The notes under the pieces: model-generated
What the model was told of the DNA's origin: nothing
Seen by the model: only the letters and a program-made list of their open reading frames with translations
Databases searched by the model: none
From: an uncultured Prevotella sp.
GTDB taxonomy: Bacteria; Bacteroidota; Bacteroidia; Bacteroidales; Bacteroidaceae
Assembly: GCA_945827565.1 (NCBI GenBank)
Contig: CALZNR010000088.1
Location: 1-6,156, forward strand
DNA length: 6,156 nt
Reading direction: 5' to 3'
Shown here: piece by piece, positions 1 through 6,156 of the stretch
How positions within the stretch are numbered: the first letter of the stretch is position 1
Layout of the letters: the number at the start of each line of letters is the position of its first letter
Program-made: the position numbers and the translations under genes

Positions 1-45
1 ACACACTGCATATCGTCGGCAGCGTCAGATGTGTATAAGAGACAG
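1..45 (+). other. Residual Illumina Nextera adapter (non-genomic)
   Basis: Positions 13-45 match the Nextera Read 1 transposase adapter exactly. They end in the 19-bp Tn5 mosaic end, AGATGTGTATAAGAGACAG (27-45). Positions 5-12 (ACTGCATA) match a standard Nextera i5 index, and positions 1-4 (ACAC) match the end of the P5 oligo. This is library-construction sequence left on the contig end, so genomic DNA starts at 46. Translations across it give artefactual N-termini MCIRDR or MYKRQ on the plus strand, and a minus-strand product ending LSLIHI. Confidence 0.98.
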
Positions 46-1884
46 GTGCCTGCTCTTGCAGAAATCATGCCTTGGATTCCTGTGCTCAATGTCAACCCCT
101 CTCTCTATGGCACATGGGGCTATGGCAAGGCTCAATCTACAAGCGCCACCTTCCTCTATACCAGTGCTGCCAAGAACAATCTGTTCTCTGGAGAGTTTGA
201 AAACTTCTTTGAGAATGAGGCCATTCCTGGTGACTATCTCCTGGGTGTTTCCAATGAAGTAGGACTTACCGCAGTGGCTCTGCACGACCACTTTGCCAAT
301 GATGCACTGCTTGGTGTAGTGGCCACCGCAGAAGGTATGGCAGACAGCAGCTTGGTGTTGGCTCACGCACACTATCCTTCACACAATGGCTATATCTTCC
401 TGCCTTACACCAATGAGGTGTTGGCTGATGCCATGTCGGCAAATGATGCTTCTCTGATAATCAACAACGCACTGAGCATCCTGCGCAGTGGTAAGTCGAA
501 AATTACAGCCACTCCCGCTCCTGCCTTTAGCATGGAATACAAGGATCGCAACACCAACGTGACCATCTCTTGCCCCAACAAGAATGCCCGTATATTCTAT
601 ACCCTCGACGGTTCCGAGCCTACCACTTCCAGCACTCTCTATGATGGCGTGTTCAACCTCAGCGCAGAGACCACAGTGAAGGCTATTGCCGTGGCAGAAG
701 GCTACTTGGCAAGCGAGGTGGCAGAGACTGTGGTGTTGATGAAAGACCAGACCAAGTTGCCTAAGGTGAACATGGAATTCCAGGATGCCAAGACCATCGT
801 TACCCTGTCCAGCGATACCCCCGACGCAATATTTTACTACAACTTCGTGGGCAGAAATGATACCCTGGCTTCCAGTATATATACCGAGCCTCTGGTACTC
901 ACAGAGAGCCGCGAGATCACTGTACATGCCATCAGCGACGTGACTGTGCTGAGTGAGCCTGCTACCGCCAAGATTGTTATCAAGGATGCCAAGGTGCGTG
1001 TAGATGTGGCTGCACACATGGATGCCAACCCCACTGAATACAATGGAGGTAGCACCTCTACAGCCTACTACTTCTCATGGGGCAAGAACAAGGGTGACTA
1101 TCCTTACTGGGACGAATCATCCGATCCTATCTATGAGAAAGATTCTCTGGGCAACGATGTGCTCGTGGGCTATTCGAAGATGAATGTAGAGGAAGTGAAT
1201 GACTTCGGCAATGGCTGGAAGGTGGTTTCTCGTGGTCATGTGATGATTTGGGAGAATATCAAACCTGGAAACGCTCCCGGCGACAACAGTGCCTACAATC
1301 CCGCTACTGCTGCTGACTACAGTGACTTGGTGACCAACTATTATATCAACATTGGCGAGTGGAACACTGCATATCCTCGCAACGGTGTGATTGCCACTAC
1401 TCAGAAGATTGCTGGTCCGTTTGATGTGGTGAGCTTCATCTCCAATGGTAACAGTGCAGGTTCTCCACAGCTCGTGTTCGAGGTTTCTGCCGACAGCACT
1501 AACTGGGAGCAGTTGGGCGACACCGCTTTACTCGCCACACAGCGTCTGTACAAGAAGGTGGTGCGCAGCTACGAAGGAACCAACGAGGTTTATTTCCGTA
1601 CTCGTATCGCAGAGGGCAACAGCAAGGCTGGCTACTATGACATCTACATTATGAAGGATGGCGAGCAGTCTGCTGCACTCAAGGCACAGATGGATGCCGA
1701 CTATCAGGCTGTGATTTCTGGTATTGAAAATGTGAACGCAAGCAACAAGGTTGCCACCGTGCTCCGTACCGAGGTATATAGCATCAACGGTACTCGTTGC
1801 AATGCAGTGAGCAGAGGCTTGAACATCGTGAAGCAGTTGATGAGCGATGGCACAGTACGCACACAGAAGGTGGTGGTGAAATAA
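46..1884 (+). CDS. Secreted multidomain protein with CHB_HEX_C-like repeats and T9SS sorting domain, 5'-truncated
   Basis: This is the C-terminal 612 residues of a larger protein; the true start and any signal peptide lie beyond the contig end. Residues are counted from the codon at 46. Residues 1-150 are not confidently recognised. About 155-232 form a chitobiase/beta-hexosaminidase C-terminal-type domain (CHB_HEX_C), with the hallmark FYTLDGSEPTTSSTLY at 184-199. About 238-313 look like a second, degenerate copy (FYYNFVGRND at 263-272 replaces the hallmark). About 385-537 are aromatic-rich and beta-like, possibly a carbohydrate-binding or discoidin-like sandwich. Residues 559-612 resemble the type IX secretion C-terminal sorting domain common in Prevotella: TEVYSINGTR, GLNIVK, then DGTVRTQKVVVK at the end. 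It is therefore probably exported through T9SS and surface-attached or released, perhaps acting on or binding glycans. No catalytic motif is visible in the part present. A terminator follows 26 nt after the stop. Confidence 0.85.
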   Translation: MPALAEIMPWIPVLNVNPSLYGTWGYGKAQSTSATFLYTSAAKNNLFSGEFENFFENEAIPGDYLLGVSNEVGLTAVALHDHFANDALLGVVATAEGMADSSLVLAHAHYPSHNGYIFLPYTNEVLADAMSANDASLIINNALSILRSGKSKITATPAPAFSMEYKDRNTNVTISCPNKNARIFYTLDGSEPTTSSTLYDGVFNLSAETTVKAIAVAEGYLASEVAETVVLMKDQTKLPKVNMEFQDAKTIVTLSSDTPDAIFYYNFVGRNDTLASSIYTEPLVLTESREITVHAISDVTVLSEPATAKIVIKDAKVRVDVAAHMDANPTEYNGGSTSTAYYFSWGKNKGDYPYWDESSDPIYEKDSLGNDVLVGYSKMNVEEVNDFGNGWKVVSRGHVMIWENIKPGNAPGDNSAYNPATAADYSDLVTNYYINIGEWNTAYPRNGVIATTQKIAGPFDVVSFISNGNSAGSPQLVFEVSADSTNWEQLGDTALLATQRLYKKVVRSYEGTNEVYFRTRIAEGNSKAGYYDIYIMKDGEQSAALKAQMDADYQAVISGIENVNASNKVATVLRTEVYSINGTRCNAVSRGLNIVKQLMSDGTVRTQKVVVK

Positions 1885-1910
1885 ACCAGCATCCCATCTA
1901 TATCCTATCC

Positions 1911-1950
1911 ATAAGGGGCAAGCCGCAAAGGTTTGCCCCTTATTCTTTCT
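1911..1950 (+). terminator. Intrinsic terminator after the secreted-protein gene
   Basis: ATAAGGGGCAA (1911-1921) pairs perfectly with TTGCCCCTTAT (1933-1943). The helix can extend inward by one G-U and two G-C pairs, leaving a GCAAA loop (1925-1929). That gives about 14 bp, followed by the T-rich tract TTCTTTCT. The opposite strand has no T tract after the stem, so it should terminate plus-strand transcription only. It separates the secreted-protein gene from the downstream operon. Confidence 0.9.
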
Positions 1951-2003
1951 GCGCTCAACATGTGGTGTGCCAGTGGCAATGACGCATTTTGGGAAAACAT
2001 TAT

Positions 2004-2034
2004 TTTGTTGTTTCAGGCATTTGCCATATCTTTG
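2004..2034 (+). promoter_or_regulatory. Bacteroidota-type primary sigma promoter
   Basis: TTTG (2004-2007) and TATCTTTG (2027-2034) are separated by 19 nt. This matches the known Bacteroidota housekeeping consensus, TTTG near -33 and TAnnTTTG near -7. It lies downstream of the terminator and upstream of gene 2, with no competing gene start. Transcription would begin around 2040 (inferred), giving a leader of about 60 nt before the ATG at 2101. It is the only good promoter seen ahead of the four-gene cluster. Confidence 0.8.
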
Positions 2035-2042
2035 CAGCAGTT

Positions 2043-2071
2043 AAGCAACCCCTAAGGCAGTGGGGTGGCTT
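2043..2071 (+). promoter_or_regulatory. Hairpin in the operon 5' leader
   Basis: AAGCAACCCC (2043-2052) pairs with GGGGTGGCTT (2062-2071) over 10 positions with one A-G mismatch, around a 9-nt loop. It begins almost at the predicted transcription start, so it would sit at the 5' end of the mRNA. There it could stabilise the transcript or affect initiation (inference). No T tract follows, so it is not an intrinsic terminator. No known riboswitch or leader family was recognised. Confidence 0.5.
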
Positions 2072-2073
2072 GT

Positions 2074-2088
2074 TTGTGTGGCACACAA
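2074..2088. repeat. Short palindrome in the leader, possible operator
   Basis: TTGTGTG (2074-2080) and CACACAA (2082-2088) form a perfect 7-bp inverted repeat around a single G. As RNA it could only make a weak 5-bp hairpin with a 5-nt loop. As DNA it has the symmetry of a regulator binding site about 40-50 bp past the predicted -7 box. No specific regulator can be named, and a repeat this short could arise by chance. Confidence 0.3.
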
Positions 2089-2100
2089 TTGAAGATAAGG

Positions 2101-3105
2101 ATGATAGACAACTACAACTGCAAATCGTTTCCACAGATGTTGGAAGGGAAAAAGGTACTTTATGTGCATGGCTTTGCTTCTTCAGGCAGTTCGGGCACGG
2201 TGACGGGATTGCGCCAGCTCTTTCCCTCTGCCACAGTGGTGGCACCCGATTTGCCCATCCATCCGCAAGAGGCGATGGAACTGTTGCAAAGGGTGTGCAG
2301 CGAGGAGCAGCCGCAGTTGATTATAGGCACATCTATGGGCGGCATGTATGCAGAGATGCTTTCAGGATTTGACCGCATTGTGGTCAACCCCGCCTTTCAG
2401 ATGGGTGATACCATCTCCAAACACAACATGTTGGGAAAGGTAACCTTTATGAATCCTCGTGCCGACGGTGTGCAGGAGTTTATGATGACCAAACAGTTGC
2501 AGGCAGAGTACAAGGACATCTGTTCCCGTTGCTTTGCCCACGCCAGCGAGGACGATAAGCATGTGTGGGGGCTCTTTGGGCTGGAAGACACCACGGTAGA
2601 TACTTACGATCTCTTTGCCTCACACTATACCAAGGCACTGCATTTCCACGGAGAGCATCGTCTCAACGACAGTACACTGCTGCACAGCGTGGTGCCCGTG
2701 GTGAGATGGATAGACGATGCACAGGAGCATAGACAGAAAAACGTGGTGTTTGTCAATGTTACCGAAACCATGGAGCGCGGCGGACAACCCCGACCCAGTA
2801 TGCTCAAGGCATACCGTATGCTGATAGAGCACTACGAGGTGATACTGATAGACGCACTGCCCACCAACCATCCCGAACAGGCAGCCAGGCTACAGGAGTG
2901 GGTATTTGAAAATCTTGGCGTGGCGGCATGGAACCGTCTGATGCTCACCAACCGTAAGGATTTGCTCATTGGCGATTATCTGATTGATGCCACCGACACA
3001 GGTGGGGCAGCAGACTTTATGGGCACGCTGATACCTTTTGGCTCAGACACCTTCAAGACGTGGGATGATGTGATAGAGAACTTCAGTAGGTTGGGTGGGC
3101 AATAA
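2101..3105 (+). CDS. YqiA/YcfP-like alpha/beta hydrolase fused to a degenerate 5'-deoxynucleotidase-like domain
   Basis: The protein has 334 residues and no signal peptide or membrane segment, so it is probably cytoplasmic. Residues 14-208 resemble the YqiA/YcfP esterase family (UPF0227): the oxyanion strand YVHGFASS (21-28), the nucleophile elbow GTSMGG with Ser78, VVNPA (94-98), a likely acid Asp163 (or Asp167) and His186 in GEHRLN. The triad looks complete, so hydrolysis of a small ester or thioester is plausible, but the substrate is unknown. Residues 212-334 resemble the C-terminal half of NT5C-type HAD deoxynucleotidases (YEVILIDALP, LMLTNRKDLLIGDYLIDA, a TWDDVIENF ending). Their catalytic residues are mostly replaced and the cap region is missing, so this part is probably non-catalytic. 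The ATG at 2101 is preferred for its weak GAAG motif 6 nt upstream; Met13 (2137) is the main alternative, since homologues begin close to the first strand. It is the first gene of the operon. Confidence 0.85.
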   Translation: MIDNYNCKSFPQMLEGKKVLYVHGFASSGSSGTVTGLRQLFPSATVVAPDLPIHPQEAMELLQRVCSEEQPQLIIGTSMGGMYAEMLSGFDRIVVNPAFQMGDTISKHNMLGKVTFMNPRADGVQEFMMTKQLQAEYKDICSRCFAHASEDDKHVWGLFGLEDTTVDTYDLFASHYTKALHFHGEHRLNDSTLLHSVVPVVRWIDDAQEHRQKNVVFVNVTETMERGGQPRPSMLKAYRMLIEHYEVILIDALPTNHPEQAARLQEWVFENLGVAAWNRLMLTNRKDLLIGDYLIDATDTGGAADFMGTLIPFGSDTFKTWDDVIENFSRLGGQ

Positions 3106-3113
3106 CCGCAGGC

Positions 3114-3120
3114 AAGGAGG
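3114..3120 (+). promoter_or_regulatory. Strong Shine-Dalgarno that fixes the start of gene 3
   Basis: AAGGAGG lies 7 nt before the ATG at 3128, near-ideal complementarity and spacing for the 16S rRNA 3' end. It fixes the start at 3128 rather than the in-frame GTG at 3095, whose extension would run through the ribosome binding site and overlap gene 2. Strong Shine-Dalgarno sites are uncommon in Bacteroidota. This one may give gene 3 initiation independent of its upstream neighbour. Confidence 0.8.
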
Positions 3121-3127
3121 GCACACT

Positions 3128-4993
3128 ATGGAGACATTTAAAAAACTTCTCAAGAAGGTGGCACGCTGGTTGGGTGCCGTGTTCACCCCCATACGCAAGA
3201 ATGCGGCATTCTTCGTGTTCATGTACGTGCTGGGCTATATGTGCATCTTATGGGGACCTCAGTACCCCTCAAGTGCAGGTCATTTAGAACTCTTTCTCGA
3301 TCTCTATATCATCTGTCTGCTGCTGGCTGTTACACCCTGGCGCATCAGACGCTGGATAAGAGCGGTGCTCTATGTTGTCTTCTACACCACGTCTGTGGTT
3401 GACATGTATTGCATGGTGAAGTTTGGCTCTTCCTTTTCTCCCACCATGCTGCTGCTTATCAGCGAAACCACTGGGCAGGAGGCAGCAGAGTTTCTCAAGG
3501 CATACCTGTCGTTCGATCTCCTCACCACCCGTTTGGGATGGGTGTTGCTGCTCTTGCTGGTGCACATTATCTATAGTTTTGTGATGCTGTGGATAAGGGG
3601 GCGCCACTATCATCCGCGCATCCCCCATGTCAACCTGCTCAAAATCCGTTCTGCCGTGTTGCCTGTGATGGGCGTGCTCACCATTCTGCTTTTCAACTAC
3701 AGCATCGACGAGCGCCTACAGAATAAGAAATCGTTTGTCCGACTGATGAGTTATAAAACCATCGGACAGGTGGAGCGTGAGTTCGTTAATACCGATAAGG
3801 TGGAACTCTATCTGCCCATCTATCGTTTTGTGTTCAGCATCTTCAGCAACGAGCTGGCTGCCGCACAGATAGACCGTTTGAAACAGTCGGTGGGTAGCGA
3901 CAAGGTGGATAGCTGTTCCTATAGTGCCCCTAACATTGTGTTGGTTATCGGCGAGAGCTACAACCGCCATCACTCCCAGCTCTATGGCTATGACAGGCCC
4001 ACCACCCCCCGGCAGATGGAACGACTGCGCAAAGACCACTTTGCTGTGTTCTCCGATGTGGTGGCACCCTACAACCTCACCAGTTTTGTATTCAAGAACA
4101 TGCTCTCGCTGCAAACGGTGGGCGACAGTGCCGATTGGTGCGACTATCCCTTGTTTCCCGAGGTGTTCCGCAAGGCAGGCTATCGTGTCACCTTCATCAC
4201 CAATCAGTTCCAGACACGTTCCAATGAGGCTATCTACGACTTCAGCGGAGGCTTCTTTCTGAACAATCCCGACCTGAGCGAGGCCATGTTTGATGTGCGC
4301 AATGATAGGGTGTATGCTTACGATACCGGCGTGCTGAGAGACTACGACAGGCTTTTAGAGCAGCAGCATTTCACCTTCGACACTCCTGATGACCATAATC
4401 TGGTGATCTTGCACCTCATGGGGCAGCATGTAAACTATCGCAGTCGTTCGCCCAAAGACCGCAAGCACTTCAAGCACACCGACTATGCCATCTCCAACCT
4501 TACCCCCAAGGAGCGCAATGTAATTGCCGAGTACGACAATGCCACCCTGTTCAACGACTCTATCGTGGATCAGATTATCACGCGCTTTGAAGACAAGGAT
4601 GCTCTTGTGATTTACCTTTCCGACCATGGCGACGAGTGCTTTGGCATGGGTCATCGCAAGTTTGGGCGCATCCACTCCGACGAGATCGACTATGCCATTG
4701 CGCACGAAGAGTACGAGATACCCTTCTGGATATGGGCGTCGCAGCGTTTTGTGAAGCAGCATGGCGAACTGTGGAAGCAGATATGGGCTGCCAAAGACCT
4801 GCCCTTTATGACCGACTGCCTGCCACACCTGTTGCTCTATCTTGGTGGCATCAGTGTAGATTCTTACAGAGCAGTGTATAATCCCTTGTCGCCCGACTAC
4901 AATGCACAGCGCCCCAGACTGTTGAAAGGGCACACCGATTACGATAAATTGAGAAACGAATATCTTCAAGCACATCCAAATGACAAACCCTGA
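3128..4993 (+). CDS. Phosphoethanolamine transferase (EptA/CptA-like, sulfatase/alkaline phosphatase fold)
   Basis: This 621-residue inner-membrane enzyme should transfer phosphoethanolamine from phosphatidylethanolamine to an envelope acceptor such as lipid A or core sugars. About five hydrophobic segments fill the N-terminal part (near 26-42, 55-69, 77-95, 136-157 and 175-191), as in EptA. A periplasmic catalytic domain follows. Expected metal and catalytic residues are visible: Glu276 in VLVIGES, Thr318 in PYNLTS as the likely phosphorylated nucleophile (42 residues after Glu, about as in EptA), and Asp499-His500 in YLSDHGDE. LYGYDRPTTP (285-294) and His509 in GMGH are also typical. The surroundings of Thr318 lack the flanking cysteines of proteobacterial EptA. 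Length is somewhat above the roughly 550 residues of EptA. The acceptor cannot be read from sequence, so lipid A versus another glycan or lipid is open. The gene starts 22 nt after gene 2 and its end overlaps gene 4. Confidence 0.9.
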   Translation: METFKKLLKKVARWLGAVFTPIRKNAAFFVFMYVLGYMCILWGPQYPSSAGHLELFLDLYIICLLLAVTPWRIRRWIRAVLYVVFYTTSVVDMYCMVKFGSSFSPTMLLLISETTGQEAAEFLKAYLSFDLLTTRLGWVLLLLLVHIIYSFVMLWIRGRHYHPRIPHVNLLKIRSAVLPVMGVLTILLFNYSIDERLQNKKSFVRLMSYKTIGQVEREFVNTDKVELYLPIYRFVFSIFSNELAAAQIDRLKQSVGSDKVDSCSYSAPNIVLVIGESYNRHHSQLYGYDRPTTPRQMERLRKDHFAVFSDVVAPYNLTSFVFKNMLSLQTVGDSADWCDYPLFPEVFRKAGYRVTFITNQFQTRSNEAIYDFSGGFFLNNPDLSEAMFDVRNDRVYAYDTGVLRDYDRLLEQQHFTFDTPDDHNLVILHLMGQHVNYRSRSPKDRKHFKHTDYAISNLTPKERNVIAEYDNATLFNDSIVDQIITRFEDKDALVIYLSDHGDECFGMGHRKFGRIHSDEIDYAIAHEEYEIPFWIWASQRFVKQHGELWKQIWAAKDLPFMTDCLPHLLLYLGGISVDSYRAVYNPLSPDYNAQRPRLLKGHTDYDKLRNEYLQAHPNDKP

Positions 4994-6050
4994 AACACAT
5001 TGGCTCAGTCGCACCGAGTGTACGGTGATGAGAGGTGTGGCAATCCTTGCCATAGTGCTGCACAACTACTGTCATTGGTTGCGTGGCATCGTTCGTGAGA
5101 ATGAGTTTACCTTCAACATCAGCAATGCTCATGGCATGTGGCAGCAGTTGCTCCATCCCGATGGCTTGCTGCCCCTCCACTTGTTCTCCTTTCTGGGGCA
5201 TTATGGTATGCCCCTTTTCGTGCTGCTCAGCGGTTACGGACTGGCCAGCAAATACGGCAGAGAGGAGCATCTGCCCGTGTGGCGTTTCGTGCGCTATCAT
5301 TATCTCAAACTTTTTGGCATGATGGCAGTAGGACTGGTGGCTTTCACCATGGTGGATATGATGACCCGCGGCTCGTTTCACTATCAGGCACTGGATATTC
5401 TGGCGCAGCTGGCCATGATTATCAACCTGTTTCCCGAACCCCATCATACCATCTGGCCAGGACCTTTCTGGTTTTTTGGTCTCATCATGCAGCTGTACAT
5501 TATATACATACTCTTCATCCATCGTCGCCATTGGCTGGTACCCGTGGCGTTGGTTGTGGTGTGCTGGGCCGTGCAGGTGGGTTGCATCCCCAATGGAGAG
5601 GAACTCAATTACCTGCGCTATAACTGTGTCAGTGGCATGTTGCCCTTTGTGGGTGGAGTGATGCTTGCCCGTGTGGAGCGTTCTCACTTGATGAGCGCCT
5701 GGCGCAACAAGGGCTGGGGCTGGCACCTGTTGGTGGCATTGCTGCTCACATTGCTGGTGATACCCGTGAGTGCCTACTTCCACCTATGGCTCTGGGGCAC
5801 GCTGTTGGTGCCGCTTGCCATGGTGTCGTGGATCAGGTTGGTGCCCGCCTCGTGGCATAAGCCCATGGGTTGGGTGGGAGGCGTTTCGGCTGCCATGTTC
5901 GTAAGTCATCCCATAGCCCGTAAGGTGTTTATCTCCCTGTCTCATCGTCAGGAGCTCTATGATGGATTAGTGCTCTACGTGGTGGCAGTGATGGTGCTGG
6001 CATGGGTGATGTCTATGCTGTTGAACAAAGTGAAAAAGCCTGCTTTATGA
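4980..6050 (+). CDS. Integral-membrane acyltransferase, acyltransferase 3 family
   Basis: This 356-residue, highly hydrophobic protein has about ten predicted membrane segments. It matches the acyltransferase 3 family (OafA/WecH-like), whose members O-acylate surface sugars, lipid A parts or peptidoglycan-linked glycans at the inner membrane. Near the N-terminus, MRGVAILAIVLHNY (17-30) carries the family's conserved Arg18 and His28 in the first helix. MPLFVLLSGYGLASKYGR (77-94) matches the typical second-helix signature and its following basic loop. PGPFWFFGLIMQLYIIY (160-176) and the late VSHPIARK (308-315) also fit. The ATG at 4980 overlaps the gene 3 stop by 14 nt, implying translational coupling. 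Met17 (5028) is a less likely alternative, lying just before the key Arg. The acyl group and acceptor are unknown; the neighbouring phosphoethanolamine transferase suggests an envelope substrate. Confidence 0.88.
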   Translation: MTNPETHWLSRTECTVMRGVAILAIVLHNYCHWLRGIVRENEFTFNISNAHGMWQQLLHPDGLLPLHLFSFLGHYGMPLFVLLSGYGLASKYGREEHLPVWRFVRYHYLKLFGMMAVGLVAFTMVDMMTRGSFHYQALDILAQLAMIINLFPEPHHTIWPGPFWFFGLIMQLYIIYILFIHRRHWLVPVALVVVCWAVQVGCIPNGEELNYLRYNCVSGMLPFVGGVMLARVERSHLMSAWRNKGWGWHLLVALLLTLLVIPVSAYFHLWLWGTLLVPLAMVSWIRLVPASWHKPMGWVGGVSAAMFVSHPIARKVFISLSHRQELYDGLVLYVVAVMVLAWVMSMLLNKVKKPAL

Positions 6051-6156
6051 TGAGACATTGGCGTGAGAGCGGTGTGCGGCTATGCCGCCAACTGGTGCAT
6101 CCCAAACCTGTGGAGTGGCAGGTGCTGAGCCAGTGGCGCACAGCACTGATGGGACT
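6047..6156 (+). CDS. Unidentified protein, 3'-truncated by the window edge
   Basis: An open frame starts at the ATG at 6047, sharing ATGA with the gene 4 stop, and stays open for 36 codons to the edge. A second ATG (6050) gives a one-residue-shorter product. The visible peptide begins MMRHWRESGVRL and is basic and tryptophan-containing (WRES, VEWQ, SQWR), with no evident signal peptide. The 4-nt overlap is typical of co-translated operon genes and is the main support for it being real. No family could be recognised from 36 residues. Position suggests it belongs to the same envelope-modification unit (inference). Confidence 0.65.
   Translation, partial: MMRHWRESGVRLCRQLVHPKPVEWQVLSQWRTALMG

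Noticed and set aside
31..45. GTG start for the first gene (MYKRQ N-terminus)
   Set aside because: These five codons are adapter sequence; the genuine coding sequence begins at 46 and is incomplete.
29..262. Open frame beginning MCIRDR
   Set aside because: Its start lies inside the Nextera adapter and it runs out of frame with the real secreted-protein gene.
46..495. Possible ThuA or class I glutamine amidotransferase-like end in the first gene
   Set aside because: The resemblance in the strand/loop pattern near residues 75-147 is too vague to support a family call without a profile search.
2065..2100. Upstream in-frame GTG start for gene 2
   Set aside because: The 12 extra codons lie in the leader hairpin and palindrome region and add nothing homologous to the YqiA fold; the ATG at 2101 is simpler.
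1989..2372. 127-residue plus-strand open frame over the promoter and the start of gene 2
   Set aside because: It begins upstream of the promoter boxes and overlaps gene 2 in another frame, with no recognisable domain.
3095..3127. Upstream GTG start for gene 3
   Set aside because: It would overlap gene 2 and translate through the Shine-Dalgarno at 3114-3120, which clearly serves the ATG at 3128.
3574..3581. TAGTTTTG matching the -7 consensus inside gene 3
   Set aside because: No TTTG lies at the proper distance upstream, and it sits mid-gene within a membrane-helix coding stretch.
4355..5783. Two long minus-strand open frames (236 and 310 residues) opposite genes 3 and 4
   Set aside because: They have shadow-like composition, rich in His, Gln and Val, and no family motif, while the plus strand encodes clear protein families.
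1..6156. CRISPR arrays, tRNA/rRNA genes, insertion sequences
   Set aside because: No regularly spaced direct repeats, tRNA-like cloverleafs, rRNA segments or transposase motifs were seen; the only transposon sequence is the Tn5 mosaic end of the adapter.

Overview
The window looks like the left end of a metagenomic or draft-genome contig from a Bacteroidota bacterium, most likely Prevotellaceae. Three things point there. The first gene ends in a Prevotella-style type IX secretion (T9SS) C-terminal sorting domain. The only clear promoter has the Bacteroidota architecture (TTTG, 19 nt, TAnnTTTG). The gene content (secreted CHB_HEX_C-type protein, phosphoethanolamine transferase, acyltransferase 3) fits that group. 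Species cannot be fixed from the sequence.

Layout. Positions 1-45 are not genomic: they are the end of an Illumina P5 oligo, an i5 index and the Nextera Read 1 transposase adapter. Positions 46-1884 encode the C-terminal 612 residues of a large secreted protein with an unrecognised N-terminal part, two tandem chitobiase/hexosaminidase-C-terminal-like beta domains, a beta-rich region and the sorting domain. A strong intrinsic terminator (1911-1950) closes that gene. The 216-bp gap after it also holds a promoter (2004-2034) and a 5' leader with two inverted repeats.

From 2101 to the right edge runs a tightly packed plus-strand operon. Gene 2 (2101-3105) fuses a YqiA/YcfP-type alpha/beta hydrolase to a shortened 5'-deoxynucleotidase-like HAD domain that has lost its catalytic aspartates. 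Gene 3 (3128-4993) is an inner-membrane phosphoethanolamine transferase of the EptA/CptA type, preceded by an unusually good Shine-Dalgarno. Gene 4 (4980-6050) is an integral-membrane acyltransferase 3 overlapping gene 3 by 14 nt. Gene 5 (from 6047) overlaps gene 4 by 4 nt and is cut by the window edge.

How they fit together (inference): genes 3 and 4 both encode membrane enzymes that decorate envelope lipids or glycans, by phosphoethanolamine and acyl transfer. The operon is probably a cell-envelope modification unit, with lipid A or surface polysaccharide as plausible targets. The role of the hydrolase/pseudo-nucleotidase fusion in it is unknown and is the most unusual protein here. No mobile elements, CRISPR arrays, tRNAs or rRNAs were seen.
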